From NCBI GenBank assembly GCA_937950325.1, contig CALFDJ010000020.1, forward strand, positions 1 through 31,661: a stretch of DNA of 31,661 bases. The letters run 5' to 3'. Under the pieces are notes generated by a model, which was not told the DNA's origin, did no database searches, and saw only the letters and a program-made list of their open reading frames with translations. Each line of letters opens with the position of its first letter. Position 1 is the stretch's first letter. The position numbers were made by a program, and so were the translations under genes. Shown one piece after another: positions 7,058 to 15,237 of this stretch. Source of the stretch: an uncultured Collinsella sp. Its GTDB lineage: Bacteria > Actinomycetota > Coriobacteriia > Coriobacteriales > Coriobacteriaceae.

Positions 7058-7086
7058 TTGCATCGCCGTGCGAGTTCCCGTATAGT
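7058..7086 (+). promoter_or_regulatory. Promoter of tRNA-Ala
   Basis: TTGCAT at 7058-7063 and TATAGT at 7081-7086 with an ideal 17-base spacer, 12 bases before the tRNA. An 8-bp inverted repeat (ccgtgcga / tcgcacgg) flanks the -10 region. Confidence 0.75.
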
Positions 7087-7098
7087 ACTTCTTCGCAC

Positions 7099-7171
7099 GG
7101 GGGCGTAGCTCAGCTGGGAGAGCGCTTGACTGGCAGTCAAGAGGTCAGGGGTTCGATCCCCCTCGTCTCCA
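7099..7171 (+). tRNA. tRNA-Ala (anticodon GGC)
   Basis: Acceptor GGGGGCG pairs with CGTCTCC, and the third pair is G-U, the alanine identity element. D stem GCTC/GAGC, anticodon stem CTTGA/TCAAG around CTGGCAG (anticodon GGC), T arm AGGGG-TTCGATC-CCCCT, discriminator A. The next bases are CCC, so the terminal CCA is not fully encoded, unlike in tRNA-Val and tRNA-Pro here. Confidence 0.95.
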
Positions 7172-7187
7172 CCCGAGCATTGAATGA

Positions 7188-7215
7188 GGCTCCAACGCAA
7201 GTTGGGGCCTTTTTT
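7188..7215 (+). terminator. Rho-independent terminator after tRNA-Ala
   Basis: 9-bp stem (ggctccaac / gttggggcc, one G-U pair), GCAA loop, then six T. It separates the tRNA from the downstream operon. Confidence 0.9.
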
Positions 7216-7246
7216 CATATAGGCACACAAGGTCAAAGGCGGCACC

Positions 7247-9280
7247 ATGATCCTTCTGGTCGACAAGATCGAAAAAAGCTTCGGCGCACGCGTCCTCTTT
7301 AGCGGCGCGTCCTTCCAGATCAACCCCGGCGAGCGTTTCGCCCTCGTGGGTCCCAACGGCGCCGGTAAAACCACCATGCTCAAGATCATCATGGGCATCG
7401 ACAGCCCCGACGCCGGCCAGGTCCAGTACGCCAAGGACTGCCAGGTGGGCTACCTAGAGCAGGAAACCAACCTGGAGCATAAGGACACCACCATCCTCGC
7501 CGAGGTCATGGCGGCCGCTAAGGAAATCCGCCGCATGGGCGAGCGCGCCAACGAGCTTCAGGCACAAATCACCGAGCTCTCCGAGCAGGGCAAGGACGTC
7601 GACGCACTCCTGAACGAATACGGCCAGGTCCAGGACCGCTTTGAGCACCTAGGCGGCTACGAGCTCGAAAGCAACGCCCGCAAAATCCTGTCCGGTCTGG
7701 GCTTTAAGGTCACCGACTTTGAGCGTCCCTGCTCCGAGTTTTCCGGCGGCTGGCAGATGCGCATCGCGCTCGCCAAGCTTTTCCTGCGCCACCCCGACCT
7801 GCTGCTCCTGGACGAGCCCACCAACCACCTGGATCTCGAGAGTGTCCAGTGGCTGCGCGGCTTTATCGCCAGCTACGACGGCGCCGTCCTCATCGTCAGC
7901 CACGACCGCGCCTTCATGGACGCCTGCGTCGACCACGTCGCCGCGCTCGAGAACCGCCGCGTGACCACCTACACCGGCAACTACAGCAGCTACCTCAAGC
8001 AGCGCGAGGACAACCTTGAGCAGATGCGCGCCAAGCGTGCCGCCCAGGAGCGCGACATCGCGCACATGCAGGTCTTCGTCGATAAGTTCCGCTACAAGCC
8101 CACCAAGGCCGCCCAGGCCCAGGAGCGTATCCGCAAGATCGAGCAGATCAAGAAGGAGCTCGTCATCCTGCCCGAGGGCCACAAGCATATCGACTTTAAG
8201 TTCCCCGACCCGCCGCGCTCGGGCGATATGGTCGTGGGCCTCGAGGGCGTCTCCAAGTCATACGGCGACAAGCACATCTACAGTGACATCGACCTCAAGC
8301 TCTACCGCGGCGAGCATGTGGCGCTCGTCGGCCCCAACGGCGCCGGCAAGTCCACCCTCATGAAGATCCTCGCCGGCCTGGAACCGCCCACCACCGGCAC
8401 CCGCGACCTGGGCACCAACGTGGGTGTGGCCTACTACGCCCAGCACGCGCTCGAGGGCATGACCGAGTCCAACACCGTCCTGCAAGAGATCGACACCGTC
8501 ACGCCCAAGTGGACCGTGCCGCAGCAGCGCAGCCTGCTGGGCGCCTTCCTATTTAGCGACAACGACTCCATCGAGAAGCAGGTCCGTGTCCTCTCCGGCG
8601 GCGAAAAGGCGCGTCTGGCGCTTGCCAAGATGCTCGTGGCCCCCGAGGCGCTCCTGTGCCTGGACGAGCCCACCAACCACCTGGACATCGACTCGGTAGA
8701 CATGCTCGAGAACGCCCTGCAAAACTTCCCCGGCACCATCGTGCTGATCAGCCACGACGAGCACCTGGTACGCGCTGTGGCCAACCGCATCATTGACATC
8801 CGCGATGGCAAGGTCACGGTCTACGACGGCGACTACGACTACTACCTCTACAAGCGCGAGGACCTCGCAGCCCGCGCCGCGGCCGATGCGGCAGGGGAGA
8901 GCGCACCGGCCGCGACCAAGTCCGCTAAGGTCACCGCGGCCCAGCCCGACACCCCCGCCACCGCCTCCAAGCCCGCCGAGGGCAAAAAGACCAAGGAGCA
9001 AAAGCGCGCCGAGGCCCAGGCCCGCGCCGCGCTCAACAAAAAGCTCAAGGGCGTGCGCAACCAGCTCAAGAAGATCGAGGCCGAGCTCGACAAAAAGCGC
9101 GCCCGCTATGACGAGCTTATGGAATTGATGGCGAGCGAAGAGCTTTATGCCGATCAGGACAAGTTCAATGCCGCGCTGGGGGAATATAACGGCCTTAAGC
9201 AAGAACTGCCCAAGCTCGAGGACGAATGGCTGGAGCTTTCCACCCAGATCGAAGAGGAGACCGCGCGTGAATTCTCGTAA
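7247..9280 (+). CDS. ABC-F family ATPase (Uup/YdiF type)
   Basis: 677 aa with no membrane segments. Two ABC domains: Walker A GPNGAGKTT (35-43), signature SGGWQ (166-170) and Walker B LLLLDEP (185-191), then GPNGAGKST (363-371), LSGGE (449-453) and LCLDEP. The linker (about 250-315) carries RYKPTKAAQAQ, the P-site-tRNA-interaction region typical of ABC-F. An Ala/Lys-rich stretch (541-595) leads to a C-terminal coiled coil (596-677) as in Uup/YdiF. ABC-F proteins bind the ribosomal E site and relieve stalled or misfolded translation complexes; some protect against antibiotics, but nothing here points to resistance. First gene after the tRNA-Ala terminator. The next gene starts within its last codons. 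Confidence 0.95.
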   Translation: MILLVDKIEKSFGARVLFSGASFQINPGERFALVGPNGAGKTTMLKIIMGIDSPDAGQVQYAKDCQVGYLEQETNLEHKDTTILAEVMAAAKEIRRMGERANELQAQITELSEQGKDVDALLNEYGQVQDRFEHLGGYELESNARKILSGLGFKVTDFERPCSEFSGGWQMRIALAKLFLRHPDLLLLDEPTNHLDLESVQWLRGFIASYDGAVLIVSHDRAFMDACVDHVAALENRRVTTYTGNYSSYLKQREDNLEQMRAKRAAQERDIAHMQVFVDKFRYKPTKAAQAQERIRKIEQIKKELVILPEGHKHIDFKFPDPPRSGDMVVGLEGVSKSYGDKHIYSDIDLKLYRGEHVALVGPNGAGKSTLMKILAGLEPPTTGTRDLGTNVGVAYYAQHALEGMTESNTVLQEIDTVTPKWTVPQQRSLLGAFLFSDNDSIEKQVRVLSGGEKARLALAKMLVAPEALLCLDEPTNHLDIDSVDMLENALQNFPGTIVLISHDEHLVRAVANRIIDIRDGKVTVYDGDYDYYLYKREDLAARAAADAAGESAPAATKSAKVTAAQPDTPATASKPAEGKKTKEQKRAEAQARAALNKKLKGVRNQLKKIEAELDKKRARYDELMELMASEELYADQDKFNAALGEYNGLKQELPKLEDEWLELSTQIEEETAREFS

Positions 9281-9563
9281 GGCCGCTGCCGTGGCGATGA
9301 GCGTCATCGCCATCGCCTGTCGCATCTGCGGCATCTTTATGAGCGCGATGACCGTGCTGCTGTGCTTTAGCGGCCTGACCGCCAAGCTGCAGATTGTCGG
9401 CTTTGTCGTTGAGCTTTCTCGCGCGCTGCCGAGCGCCTTCGCCGGCTACGGCGTCATCACCTCACCCTTTGGCGGCGTTTTCCGCTTGGATTACGCCATC
9501 GTGGCCGTCATCCTGTTTGTAGCTGACTACCTGCTCACGCGCGCCTCGCGCCGCGTCCGCTAG
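9267..9563 (+). CDS. Small membrane protein, two predicted helices
   Basis: 98 aa, hydrophobic. Helices lie at about residues 7-34 (VAMSVIAIACRI...) and 72-92 (LDYAIVAVILFVADYLL), and the end is basic (RASRRVR). I chose GTG 9267 because AGAGGAG stands 7-8 bases upstream; it overlaps the ABC-F gene by 14 bases. An ATG at 9297 is an alternative start. No family recognised. The tight position between the ABC-F ATPase and the M50 protease makes co-expression likely. Confidence 0.65.
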   Translation: MNSRKAAAVAMSVIAIACRICGIFMSAMTVLLCFSGLTAKLQIVGFVVELSRALPSAFAGYGVITSPFGGVFRLDYAIVAVILFVADYLLTRASRRVR

Positions 9564-9572
9564 GGGAGCGCC

Positions 9573-10256
9573 ATGTCCAGCAGCTACATCATGAACCTGC
9601 TCGCCAGCGCCGTCGCCGTCATCGTGGGCATCGTCATCCACGAAAGTGCGCACGCCGCCGCGGCCTGGGCACTCGGCGACAAGACAGCCCGATCACGCGG
9701 TCGTGTCTCGCTCAACCCGCTCAACCATATCGACCCGTTTGGCACCATCATCCTGCCGCTGCTCATGCTTGCCGCCGGCGGCCCTGTGTTCGCCTTTGCC
9801 AAGCCCGTGCCCGTCTACCTCAATAACCTCAAGCACCCCAAACGCGACGAGGTCCTGGTGAGCGCGGCCGGCCCCGCATCGAATATCGCGCTCGCGTGTC
9901 TTGCCGCGGTCCTCATGCGCCTGGCCTATGGCAGCCTCTACACCAGCATGTCCTTTGCCCTGGCGTCACAAATCATGAACTTCGGCGCCACGTTTATCGT
10001 GGTCAACTTGTCGCTCGCGTTCTTTAACCTCATCCCGATTCCGCCGCTTGATGGCTCGTCGATCATCGTGCCCTTCCTCAAGGGCAAAGCGCTCAACAAC
10101 TATTACCGCCTGCAGCAATACGCTATGCCCATACTCATCCTGGTTCTATACCTGCTGCCTATGTGGACCGGCATCGATGTAATCGGCCGCTATTTCGACG
10201 TTACCGTGTATCCGCTTGCTGAGCAGCTGCTCAACTTCGCAATCGCCGGCATCTAA
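9573..10256 (+). CDS. Site-2 protease family metallopeptidase (M50)
   Basis: 227 aa polytopic membrane protein. The zinc motif HESAH is at residues 23-27 in the first hydrophobic segment. The third ligand is in NLIPIPPLDG (152-161), the standard NxxPxxPLDG motif. Length and compact form match the short, PDZ-less M50 group (YwhC-like), which cleaves within membranes; substrates are unknown. Starts nine bases after the preceding gene and belongs to the same run. Confidence 0.92.
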   Translation: MSSSYIMNLLASAVAVIVGIVIHESAHAAAAWALGDKTARSRGRVSLNPLNHIDPFGTIILPLLMLAAGGPVFAFAKPVPVYLNNLKHPKRDEVLVSAAGPASNIALACLAAVLMRLAYGSLYTSMSFALASQIMNFGATFIVVNLSLAFFNLIPIPPLDGSSIIVPFLKGKALNNYYRLQQYAMPILILVLYLLPMWTGIDVIGRYFDVTVYPLAEQLLNFAIAGI

Positions 10257-10340
10257 GGTAAACTTACAGGTCGACCCTGCAAAGCGGTCGTAACATGCAC
10301 CCAAACCGCGCCGCGAAGGCGCCGTCAAAGGAGGTCGAAT

Positions 10341-11153
10341 ATGTCGTATCGTGTGTCGACGCAGGTCTACAGCGGACCGTTCGACCTGCTGCTGCAGCTG
10401 GTAACCCGCCAAAAAGTAGATATCGGCGCCATCTCTATCAGCGAGGTGGCCGAGCAGTACCTTGCCGAGGCCGAGCGCATCGAGGCGCTGGACCTGGACG
10501 TGGCGAGCGACTTTTTGCTAGTCGCGGCAACCCTTTTGGACATCAAGGCTGCCTCTCTGGTGCCGCAGGAGGCCCCGCGCAAAGCCGATGACGACGATGA
10601 CGAGTTCGACGAAGACCTCGAGGAGCTCAGCACGCTCGACGGTGACGCCTTGCGCGAGGTCCTGATCCAGCGCCTGATTGCGTACAAGCAGTTTAAAGGC
10701 GCGGCGGCAGCCCTTGGTGCTCGCATGCAGGCCGAGAGCCGCATGCACCCGCGTGTGGCCGGCCCCGATCCCGAGTTCTTGGGCCTCATGCCCGACTACC
10801 TGGCCGGCATCACGCTGCGCGGCCTGGCCGTCATCTGTGCCGACCTGGACGGCAAGCGCCAGACCTTCCTGCTGGAGGCCGAGCATGTGGCGCCGCATCG
10901 CGTACCGCTCGACCTGACCGTGGCCTCAGTCGACCGCTTTACCATGTCACACCAAACCTGCACCTTCCGCGAGCTGCTGGACGGCGACGCCACCACCGAG
11001 CAGCTCGTCGTCACCTTCCTGGCCATGCTGGAGCTCGCCAAGCGCGGCTCGCTCACGCTAAGCCAGGACGAAATCTTCGGAACCATTCAGATCAACCGCG
11101 TCGAGGGCGCCGAGGCCTACGTGCCCGGCGAGGGCCCCGAGCTCACCGAATAG
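10341..11153 (+). CDS. scpA: Segregation and condensation protein A
   Basis: 270 aa kleisin. The N-terminus (YSGPFDLLLQLVTRQKVDIGAISISEVAEQYL) is the typical ScpA SMC-neck-binding region, followed by an acidic insert (DDDDDEFDEDLEE, about 78-90) and a C-terminal winged-helix region (LLDGDATTEQLVVTFLAMLELAKRG). It bridges the SMC dimer and binds ScpB to load and condense chromosomes. A strong AAAGGAGG lies seven bases before ATG 10341. scpB follows after 11 bases. Confidence 0.97.
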   Translation: MSYRVSTQVYSGPFDLLLQLVTRQKVDIGAISISEVAEQYLAEAERIEALDLDVASDFLLVAATLLDIKAASLVPQEAPRKADDDDDEFDEDLEELSTLDGDALREVLIQRLIAYKQFKGAAAALGARMQAESRMHPRVAGPDPEFLGLMPDYLAGITLRGLAVICADLDGKRQTFLLEAEHVAPHRVPLDLTVASVDRFTMSHQTCTFRELLDGDATTEQLVVTFLAMLELAKRGSLTLSQDEIFGTIQINRVEGAEAYVPGEGPELTE

Positions 11154-11164
11154 GAGCGACAATC

Positions 11165-11893
11165 ATGTCAACCCTTTCCACGCTGGAGGCAAACAGCCTC
11201 AAAGGCGCTCTCGAGGCGCTGCTGCTGGTGTCGAGTGACCCGGTGAGTGCGCCCGCGCTGGCCGGCGCACTGGATATCGCCCCCGGCGAGTGCGCCTCGC
11301 TTTTGGCCGAGCTCAAGGTTGAGTACGAGGAGGCCAACCGCGGCTTTCAGCTGCGCGAGGTCGCCGGCGGCTGGCGCCTGTTTACGCACCCCGCCTACCA
11401 CGATGTTGTCGAGGCCTATGTGCTGAGCTGGGATACGCAAAAGCTGTCGCAGGCGGCGCTCGAGACGCTCGCCGTCATCGCCTACCACCAGCCTGTCACG
11501 CGCGAGGTAATCAAGGGCATTCGCGGCGTCAACTCCGACGGCGTCATCGCGTCGCTCGTGGACAAGGGCCTGGTGCGCGAGCTCGGCCGCGACCCTCAGC
11601 GCGGTCAGGCCATCATCTACGGCACGACCAACGCCTTCTTGGAGAAGTTCGGCCTGCGCTCCACCCGCGACCTGCCCGATCTGGAGCAGTTTGCCCCCGA
11701 CGAGCAGTCGCGCCAGTTTATCCGCGAGCGCCTGAGCGGCCGCAGCATTCAATCCACGCTCGAGGAGCAGGCCGAGGACCTGGACGAAGAGCGCGAACTG
11801 CTCGATACCGATCTTGAGGACATTGAGGCAGTCGAGGACGAGGATATCCAGGTCAGCGACAATGCCCCGGAGGATATGCATGACGAGAACTAA
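11165..11893 (+). CDS. scpB: Segregation and condensation protein B
   Basis: 242 aa. Two winged-helix domains: LEALLLVSSDPVSAPALAGAL at the start, then LSQAALETLAVIAYHQPVTR.EI.GIRGVNSDG, the family hallmark. ScpB dimers stabilise the ScpA-SMC complex. The last 50 residues are strongly acidic (DLEDIEAVEDEDIQ), an extension beyond the core fold. The gene overlaps the next one by 14 bases. Confidence 0.97.
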   Translation: MSTLSTLEANSLKGALEALLLVSSDPVSAPALAGALDIAPGECASLLAELKVEYEEANRGFQLREVAGGWRLFTHPAYHDVVEAYVLSWDTQKLSQAALETLAVIAYHQPVTREVIKGIRGVNSDGVIASLVDKGLVRELGRDPQRGQAIIYGTTNAFLEKFGLRSTRDLPDLEQFAPDEQSRQFIRERLSGRSIQSTLEEQAEDLDEERELLDTDLEDIEAVEDEDIQVSDNAPEDMHDEN

Positions 11894-12848
11894 CGAAGCA
11901 GGGGAGACGCGAATCGCCGACGCCACGGGCATGCCCACGACCGACGCCCAGCCCGTCTACCCGCACACCATGCGCTTGCAGCGCTTTTTGGCGCGCGCGG
12001 GCGTGGCGAGCCGCCGCGGCTCGGAGGATCTGATGACCGCCGGCCGTGTGACCGTCAACGGCGAAGTCGCGACCGAGCTGGGCACCAAGGTCGATGTCGA
12101 CCGCGACCACATCGAGGTCGACGGCATGCCCGTCAAACTCAACCAGGGCGCTGTGTACCTGATGCTCTACAAGCCGACCGGCTACCTCACCACCATGAGC
12201 GACCCGCAGGAGCGTCCCTGCGTGGCCGACCTGGTCCCCCGCGACCGTTTTCCGGGGCTTTTCCCGGTGGGCCGCCTGGACCGCGACACCACGGGCCTGT
12301 TGCTCTTTACCACTGACGGCGACCTGTCGCAGGACCTGCTGCACCCCAGCAAGCACGTCTACAAGACCTACCAGGCCCTCGTAGACGGCCACCTCACCGA
12401 CCGCGATTTGGAACCACTCCGCCGCGGCATCGAGCTCGACGACGGCCTGTGTCAGCCGGCAATCTGCCGCGTTATCAACGCACGCGAGGCCGAGGCGGTG
12501 GCGCCGCAGGGCGTCAAGCCCGGCACCACCGCCATCGAGGTCATCATCCGCGAGGGCCGTAAGAACCAGGTCAAGCGCATGTTGAGCAAGATCCACCATC
12601 CGGTGATCCGTCTGCATCGCTGCAACTTTGCCGGCCTGGAGCTCAAGGACGTAGCCAAGGGCTCGTGGCGCGAACTCACCGATCGCGAGGTGCAGATCCT
12701 CAAAAGCGGTGGCATCCCGCCAAAGCAGGCGAGCTCCAAGCGCAACGGCGGCAAGCCCCAAGACACGCCCGCCAGCCGCACGCGTCACCACGGCAGCCAC
12801 GGCTCCGCACCCAAGCGCAACACCTATCGCGAGCGCTACACGGGCTAG
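11880..12848 (+). CDS. rluB: 23S rRNA pseudouridine synthase, RluB/RsuA family
   Basis: 322 aa. S4 RNA-binding domain at about 31-80 (MRLQRFLARAGVASRR), then the catalytic domain with GRLDRDTTGLLLFT containing catalytic Asp134, and a basic tail (about 280-322, rich in Lys, Arg, His, Ser). RluB modifies one uridine of helix 89-90 in 23S rRNA; an RsuA-type small-subunit target cannot be excluded. ATG 11880 lies inside the end of scpB with GGAGG eight bases upstream. A later ATG (11970) would remove a non-conserved 30-residue leader. The scpA-scpB-rluB order is widely conserved. Confidence 0.93.
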   Translation: MTRTNEAGETRIADATGMPTTDAQPVYPHTMRLQRFLARAGVASRRGSEDLMTAGRVTVNGEVATELGTKVDVDRDHIEVDGMPVKLNQGAVYLMLYKPTGYLTTMSDPQERPCVADLVPRDRFPGLFPVGRLDRDTTGLLLFTTDGDLSQDLLHPSKHVYKTYQALVDGHLTDRDLEPLRRGIELDDGLCQPAICRVINAREAEAVAPQGVKPGTTAIEVIIREGRKNQVKRMLSKIHHPVIRLHRCNFAGLELKDVAKGSWRELTDREVQILKSGGIPPKQASSKRNGGKPQDTPASRTRHHGSHGSAPKRNTYRERYTG

Positions 12849-12914
12849 GCAACCCGCCGCACCCCAACGCCCGCGAACCATACCTGCACGTCAACCATCG
12901 AAAGGAAGCATTGC

Positions 12915-13601
12915 ATGATCGTCGCCATCGACGGCCCCGCCGGTTCCGGCAAGTCCACCATCGCCAAGGAGATCGCCCGCCAGCTTGGCTTTAACAAGCT
13001 CGACACGGGCGCCATGTATCGCGCCGTCACCTTCGCCGCGCTCGACCGCGGCATCGACCTGGACGAAGAGGCAGCCATCGATGCCCTCGCCGAGCAGATC
13101 GAAATCCGCTTTACCAACGGAACCGGCGAGGATACGCGCCTGACCATTGACGGCCAGGACGCATCGGCCGCCATTCGTACCCCGCAGGTCGACGCCAACG
13201 TGTCCAAGGTCTCGGCCTATCCGGGCGTGCGCGCCGCCATGCTCATCCACCAGCGCCGCGCCGCCGAGGACCGCGATATCGTGGCCGAGGGTCGCGACAT
13301 CGGCACCGTCGTGTTCCCCAACGCGCAGGTCAAGATCTTCCTGACTGCCGACCCGCGTGAGCGCGCCCGCCGCCGCGTGCTGCAGCGTCACCAAAACGAC
13401 GCCCAGCCGCTCACGTCCGAGCAGCTCGAAGCCGAGGTCGACGAGACCCTCGACGCCCTTAAGCAGCGCGACAAGCTCGACAGCAGCCGCGAGGTCGCCC
13501 CGCTCGTGCCCGCCGAGGACGCCGTGCACGTCGACTCCACCGCCCACACCATCGACGAGGTCGTCTCGATAATCGAGAACCTCATCAACAAAAGGAGGTA
13601 G
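12915..13601 (+). CDS. cmk: Cytidylate kinase
   Basis: 228 aa. P-loop GPAGSGKST at residues 7-15, LDTGAMYRAVT substrate loop, EGRDIGTVVFP motif, and a basic LID-type segment (RERARRR). Phosphorylates CMP/dCMP with ATP in pyrimidine salvage and synthesis. ATG 12915 has AAAGGAAG upstream. The next start codon follows only three bases after the stop. Confidence 0.97.
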   Translation: MIVAIDGPAGSGKSTIAKEIARQLGFNKLDTGAMYRAVTFAALDRGIDLDEEAAIDALAEQIEIRFTNGTGEDTRLTIDGQDASAAIRTPQVDANVSKVSAYPGVRAAMLIHQRRAAEDRDIVAEGRDIGTVVFPNAQVKIFLTADPRERARRRVLQRHQNDAQPLTSEQLEAEVDETLDALKQRDKLDSSREVAPLVPAEDAVHVDSTAHTIDEVVSIIENLINKRR

Positions 13602-13604
13602 CCC

Positions 13605-14333
13605 ATGCGCCTGTTTAAGCAGACGCCCGAGGACTATTACAACGCCCCCTACGCCGAGTTTCCAGCGCTCATCCGAGGCACCGTCGTCGTAGTCATGGCC
13701 ATCCTTTGGGCCTTCTCCAAGCTCATGTGGCGCTGGAAGGTCGAGGACGCCGATCTTCTGTTTGAGCGCCAGGAAGGCCGCGGCAGCGTGGTCATCTGCA
13801 ACCACACCTCGATGGCCGAGCTCTTGGCCGTGGAGACGGCGCTGTTCTTTGGGGGGCGCCGCGTGCGTCCCATCTTTAAATCGGAGTTCGCCAAGACCAA
13901 GATCGTGCGCTGGGCCTTTAGCCGCGTAGGCGGCATCCCCGTGGAGCGTGGTACTGCCGATATGAAGTGCCTGCGCGCCGCCCAGCATGCGCTGCAGCGC
14001 GGCGAGGACGTCCTGATCTTCCCCGAGGGCACGCGCATCCGCTCGCGCGAGATCAAGCCCGAGGTCCACGGCGGTTTTGCGCTCATCGCTCAGATGGGCA
14101 AGGCACCCGTGAACCCGCTCGCCATCTGCGGCTGGTCCGACATCACGCCCGCGGGCAAAAAGATCATGCGCCCTAAGAAGTGCTGGATCCGCGCCGGCAA
14201 GGCCGTCTCGCTTTCCGACGCACCGGCCGGGCTTAAGCGCACGGAGCGCCTGGAATGGTTTGAGTCCGAGGCCATGAGCCGCGTCTACGCCATGCGAGAC
14301 GAGCTATGCGCCGAGCATCCGGGCAGGTTCTAG
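13605..14333 (+). CDS. plsC: 1-acyl-sn-glycerol-3-phosphate acyltransferase (PlsC-like)
   Basis: 242 aa. An N-terminal hydrophobic segment (residues 21-41) is followed by the acyltransferase blocks: NHTSMAE (66-72), the F..VGGIPVERG block and FPEGTRIRSR. Makes phosphatidic acid from lysophosphatidic acid at the membrane. The catalytic motif is normally HxxxxD; here position 72 is Glu, giving HxxxxE. AAAGGAGG precedes ATG 13605. Its neighbours cmk (upstream) and ispH (downstream) form a common gram-positive arrangement. Confidence 0.9.
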   Translation: MRLFKQTPEDYYNAPYAEFPALIRGTVVVVMAILWAFSKLMWRWKVEDADLLFERQEGRGSVVICNHTSMAELLAVETALFFGGRRVRPIFKSEFAKTKIVRWAFSRVGGIPVERGTADMKCLRAAQHALQRGEDVLIFPEGTRIRSREIKPEVHGGFALIAQMGKAPVNPLAICGWSDITPAGKKIMRPKKCWIRAGKAVSLSDAPAGLKRTERLEWFESEAMSRVYAMRDELCAEHPGRF

Positions 14334-14335
14334 CC

Positions 14336-15235
14336 ATGAGCGAGAACGTGACGTACACCGCCGCGAGTGCGTCCGACCAGGCAACCGCGCCCACCATCGA
14401 GATTGCCGCCCACGCCGGCACTTGCTACGGCGTACAGCGTGCGCTCGATATGGCGCTGGCCGCCGCGCCGCAGGCAGGGGAGTGCGCTCAGGTCCATACC
14501 TTGGGTCCGCTCATCCATAACCCCATCGTGGTGCGCGAGCTCGCTGAGGCAGGCGTTGGCTTGGCCGAAACCCTGGACGACGCAGTGTCGGGCACCGTGA
14601 TCATCCGCGCCCACGGCGTGGTGCCGCAGGTGATCGATGCTGCCCGCAAGCGTAGCCTTAACGTCGTCGACGCCACCTGCCCTTACGTCAAGAAGGTCCA
14701 CGTGGCCGCCGAGCGGCTGGTGCGCGAGGGCTATCGCGTACTCGTCGTGGGCGAGCCGGGCCATCCCGAGGTGGAGGGCATCCTGGGCCACGCTGGTAAT
14801 AACGCGCAGGTCGTGAGTTGCGCTGCCGATGCGGACGCGTTGCCGCTCAAGGGCAAGGTAGGCCTCGTCGTGCAGACCACCCAGACCGCGAAGAACCTCG
14901 CCGAGGTCGTGGCCGCTATCACCCCGCGCGTGCAGGAGCTGCGTGTGATCAACACCATCTGCGCCGCCACGAGTGAGCGTCAACAGGCAGCAGCCACACT
15001 TGCCAACCGCTGCGACTGCATGGTCGTGGTGGGCGGCAAGAACTCGGGCAACACCCGTCGCCTGGCACAGATTTGCGCGGACGCCTGCGAGCGCACGTAT
15101 CACATCGAGGAAGCTTCCGAGCTCCAGGCCGCGTGGTTTACCGACGCTCACCACATCGGCATCACCGCCGGAGCCTCCACCCCGCAAGAACACATCGAGC
15201 GCGCCGTCACGCGCATCAAGGAGCTTTGCCGCTAA
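14336..15235 (+). CDS. ispH: 4-hydroxy-3-methylbut-2-enyl diphosphate reductase
   Basis: 299 aa. The three Fe-S cysteines are present: C30 (GTCYGV), C115 (DATCPYV) and C209 (NTICAAT), with H61, H93 and the catalytic Glu in HPEVEG (E145). Performs the last step of the MEP pathway, giving IPP and DMAPP. ATG 14336 follows the plsC stop by two bases with only a weak Shine-Dalgarno, so translational coupling is likely. The first 20 residues are a poorly conserved leader. Confidence 0.97.
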   Translation: MSENVTYTAASASDQATAPTIEIAAHAGTCYGVQRALDMALAAAPQAGECAQVHTLGPLIHNPIVVRELAEAGVGLAETLDDAVSGTVIIRAHGVVPQVIDAARKRSLNVVDATCPYVKKVHVAAERLVREGYRVLVVGEPGHPEVEGILGHAGNNAQVVSCAADADALPLKGKVGLVVQTTQTAKNLAEVVAAITPRVQELRVINTICAATSERQQAAATLANRCDCMVVVGGKNSGNTRRLAQICADACERTYHIEEASELQAAWFTDAHHIGITAGASTPQEHIERAVTRIKELCR

Positions 15236-15237
15236 TC

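Noticed and set aside
7247..9280. Antibiotic-resistance ABC-F
   Set aside because: The C-terminal coiled coil and housekeeping context fit the Uup/YdiF type; nothing indicates a resistance subfamily.
12891..14069. 392-codon open frame antisense to cmk and plsC
   Set aside because: Shadow of two well-identified genes; low-complexity Gly/Val/Asp composition.
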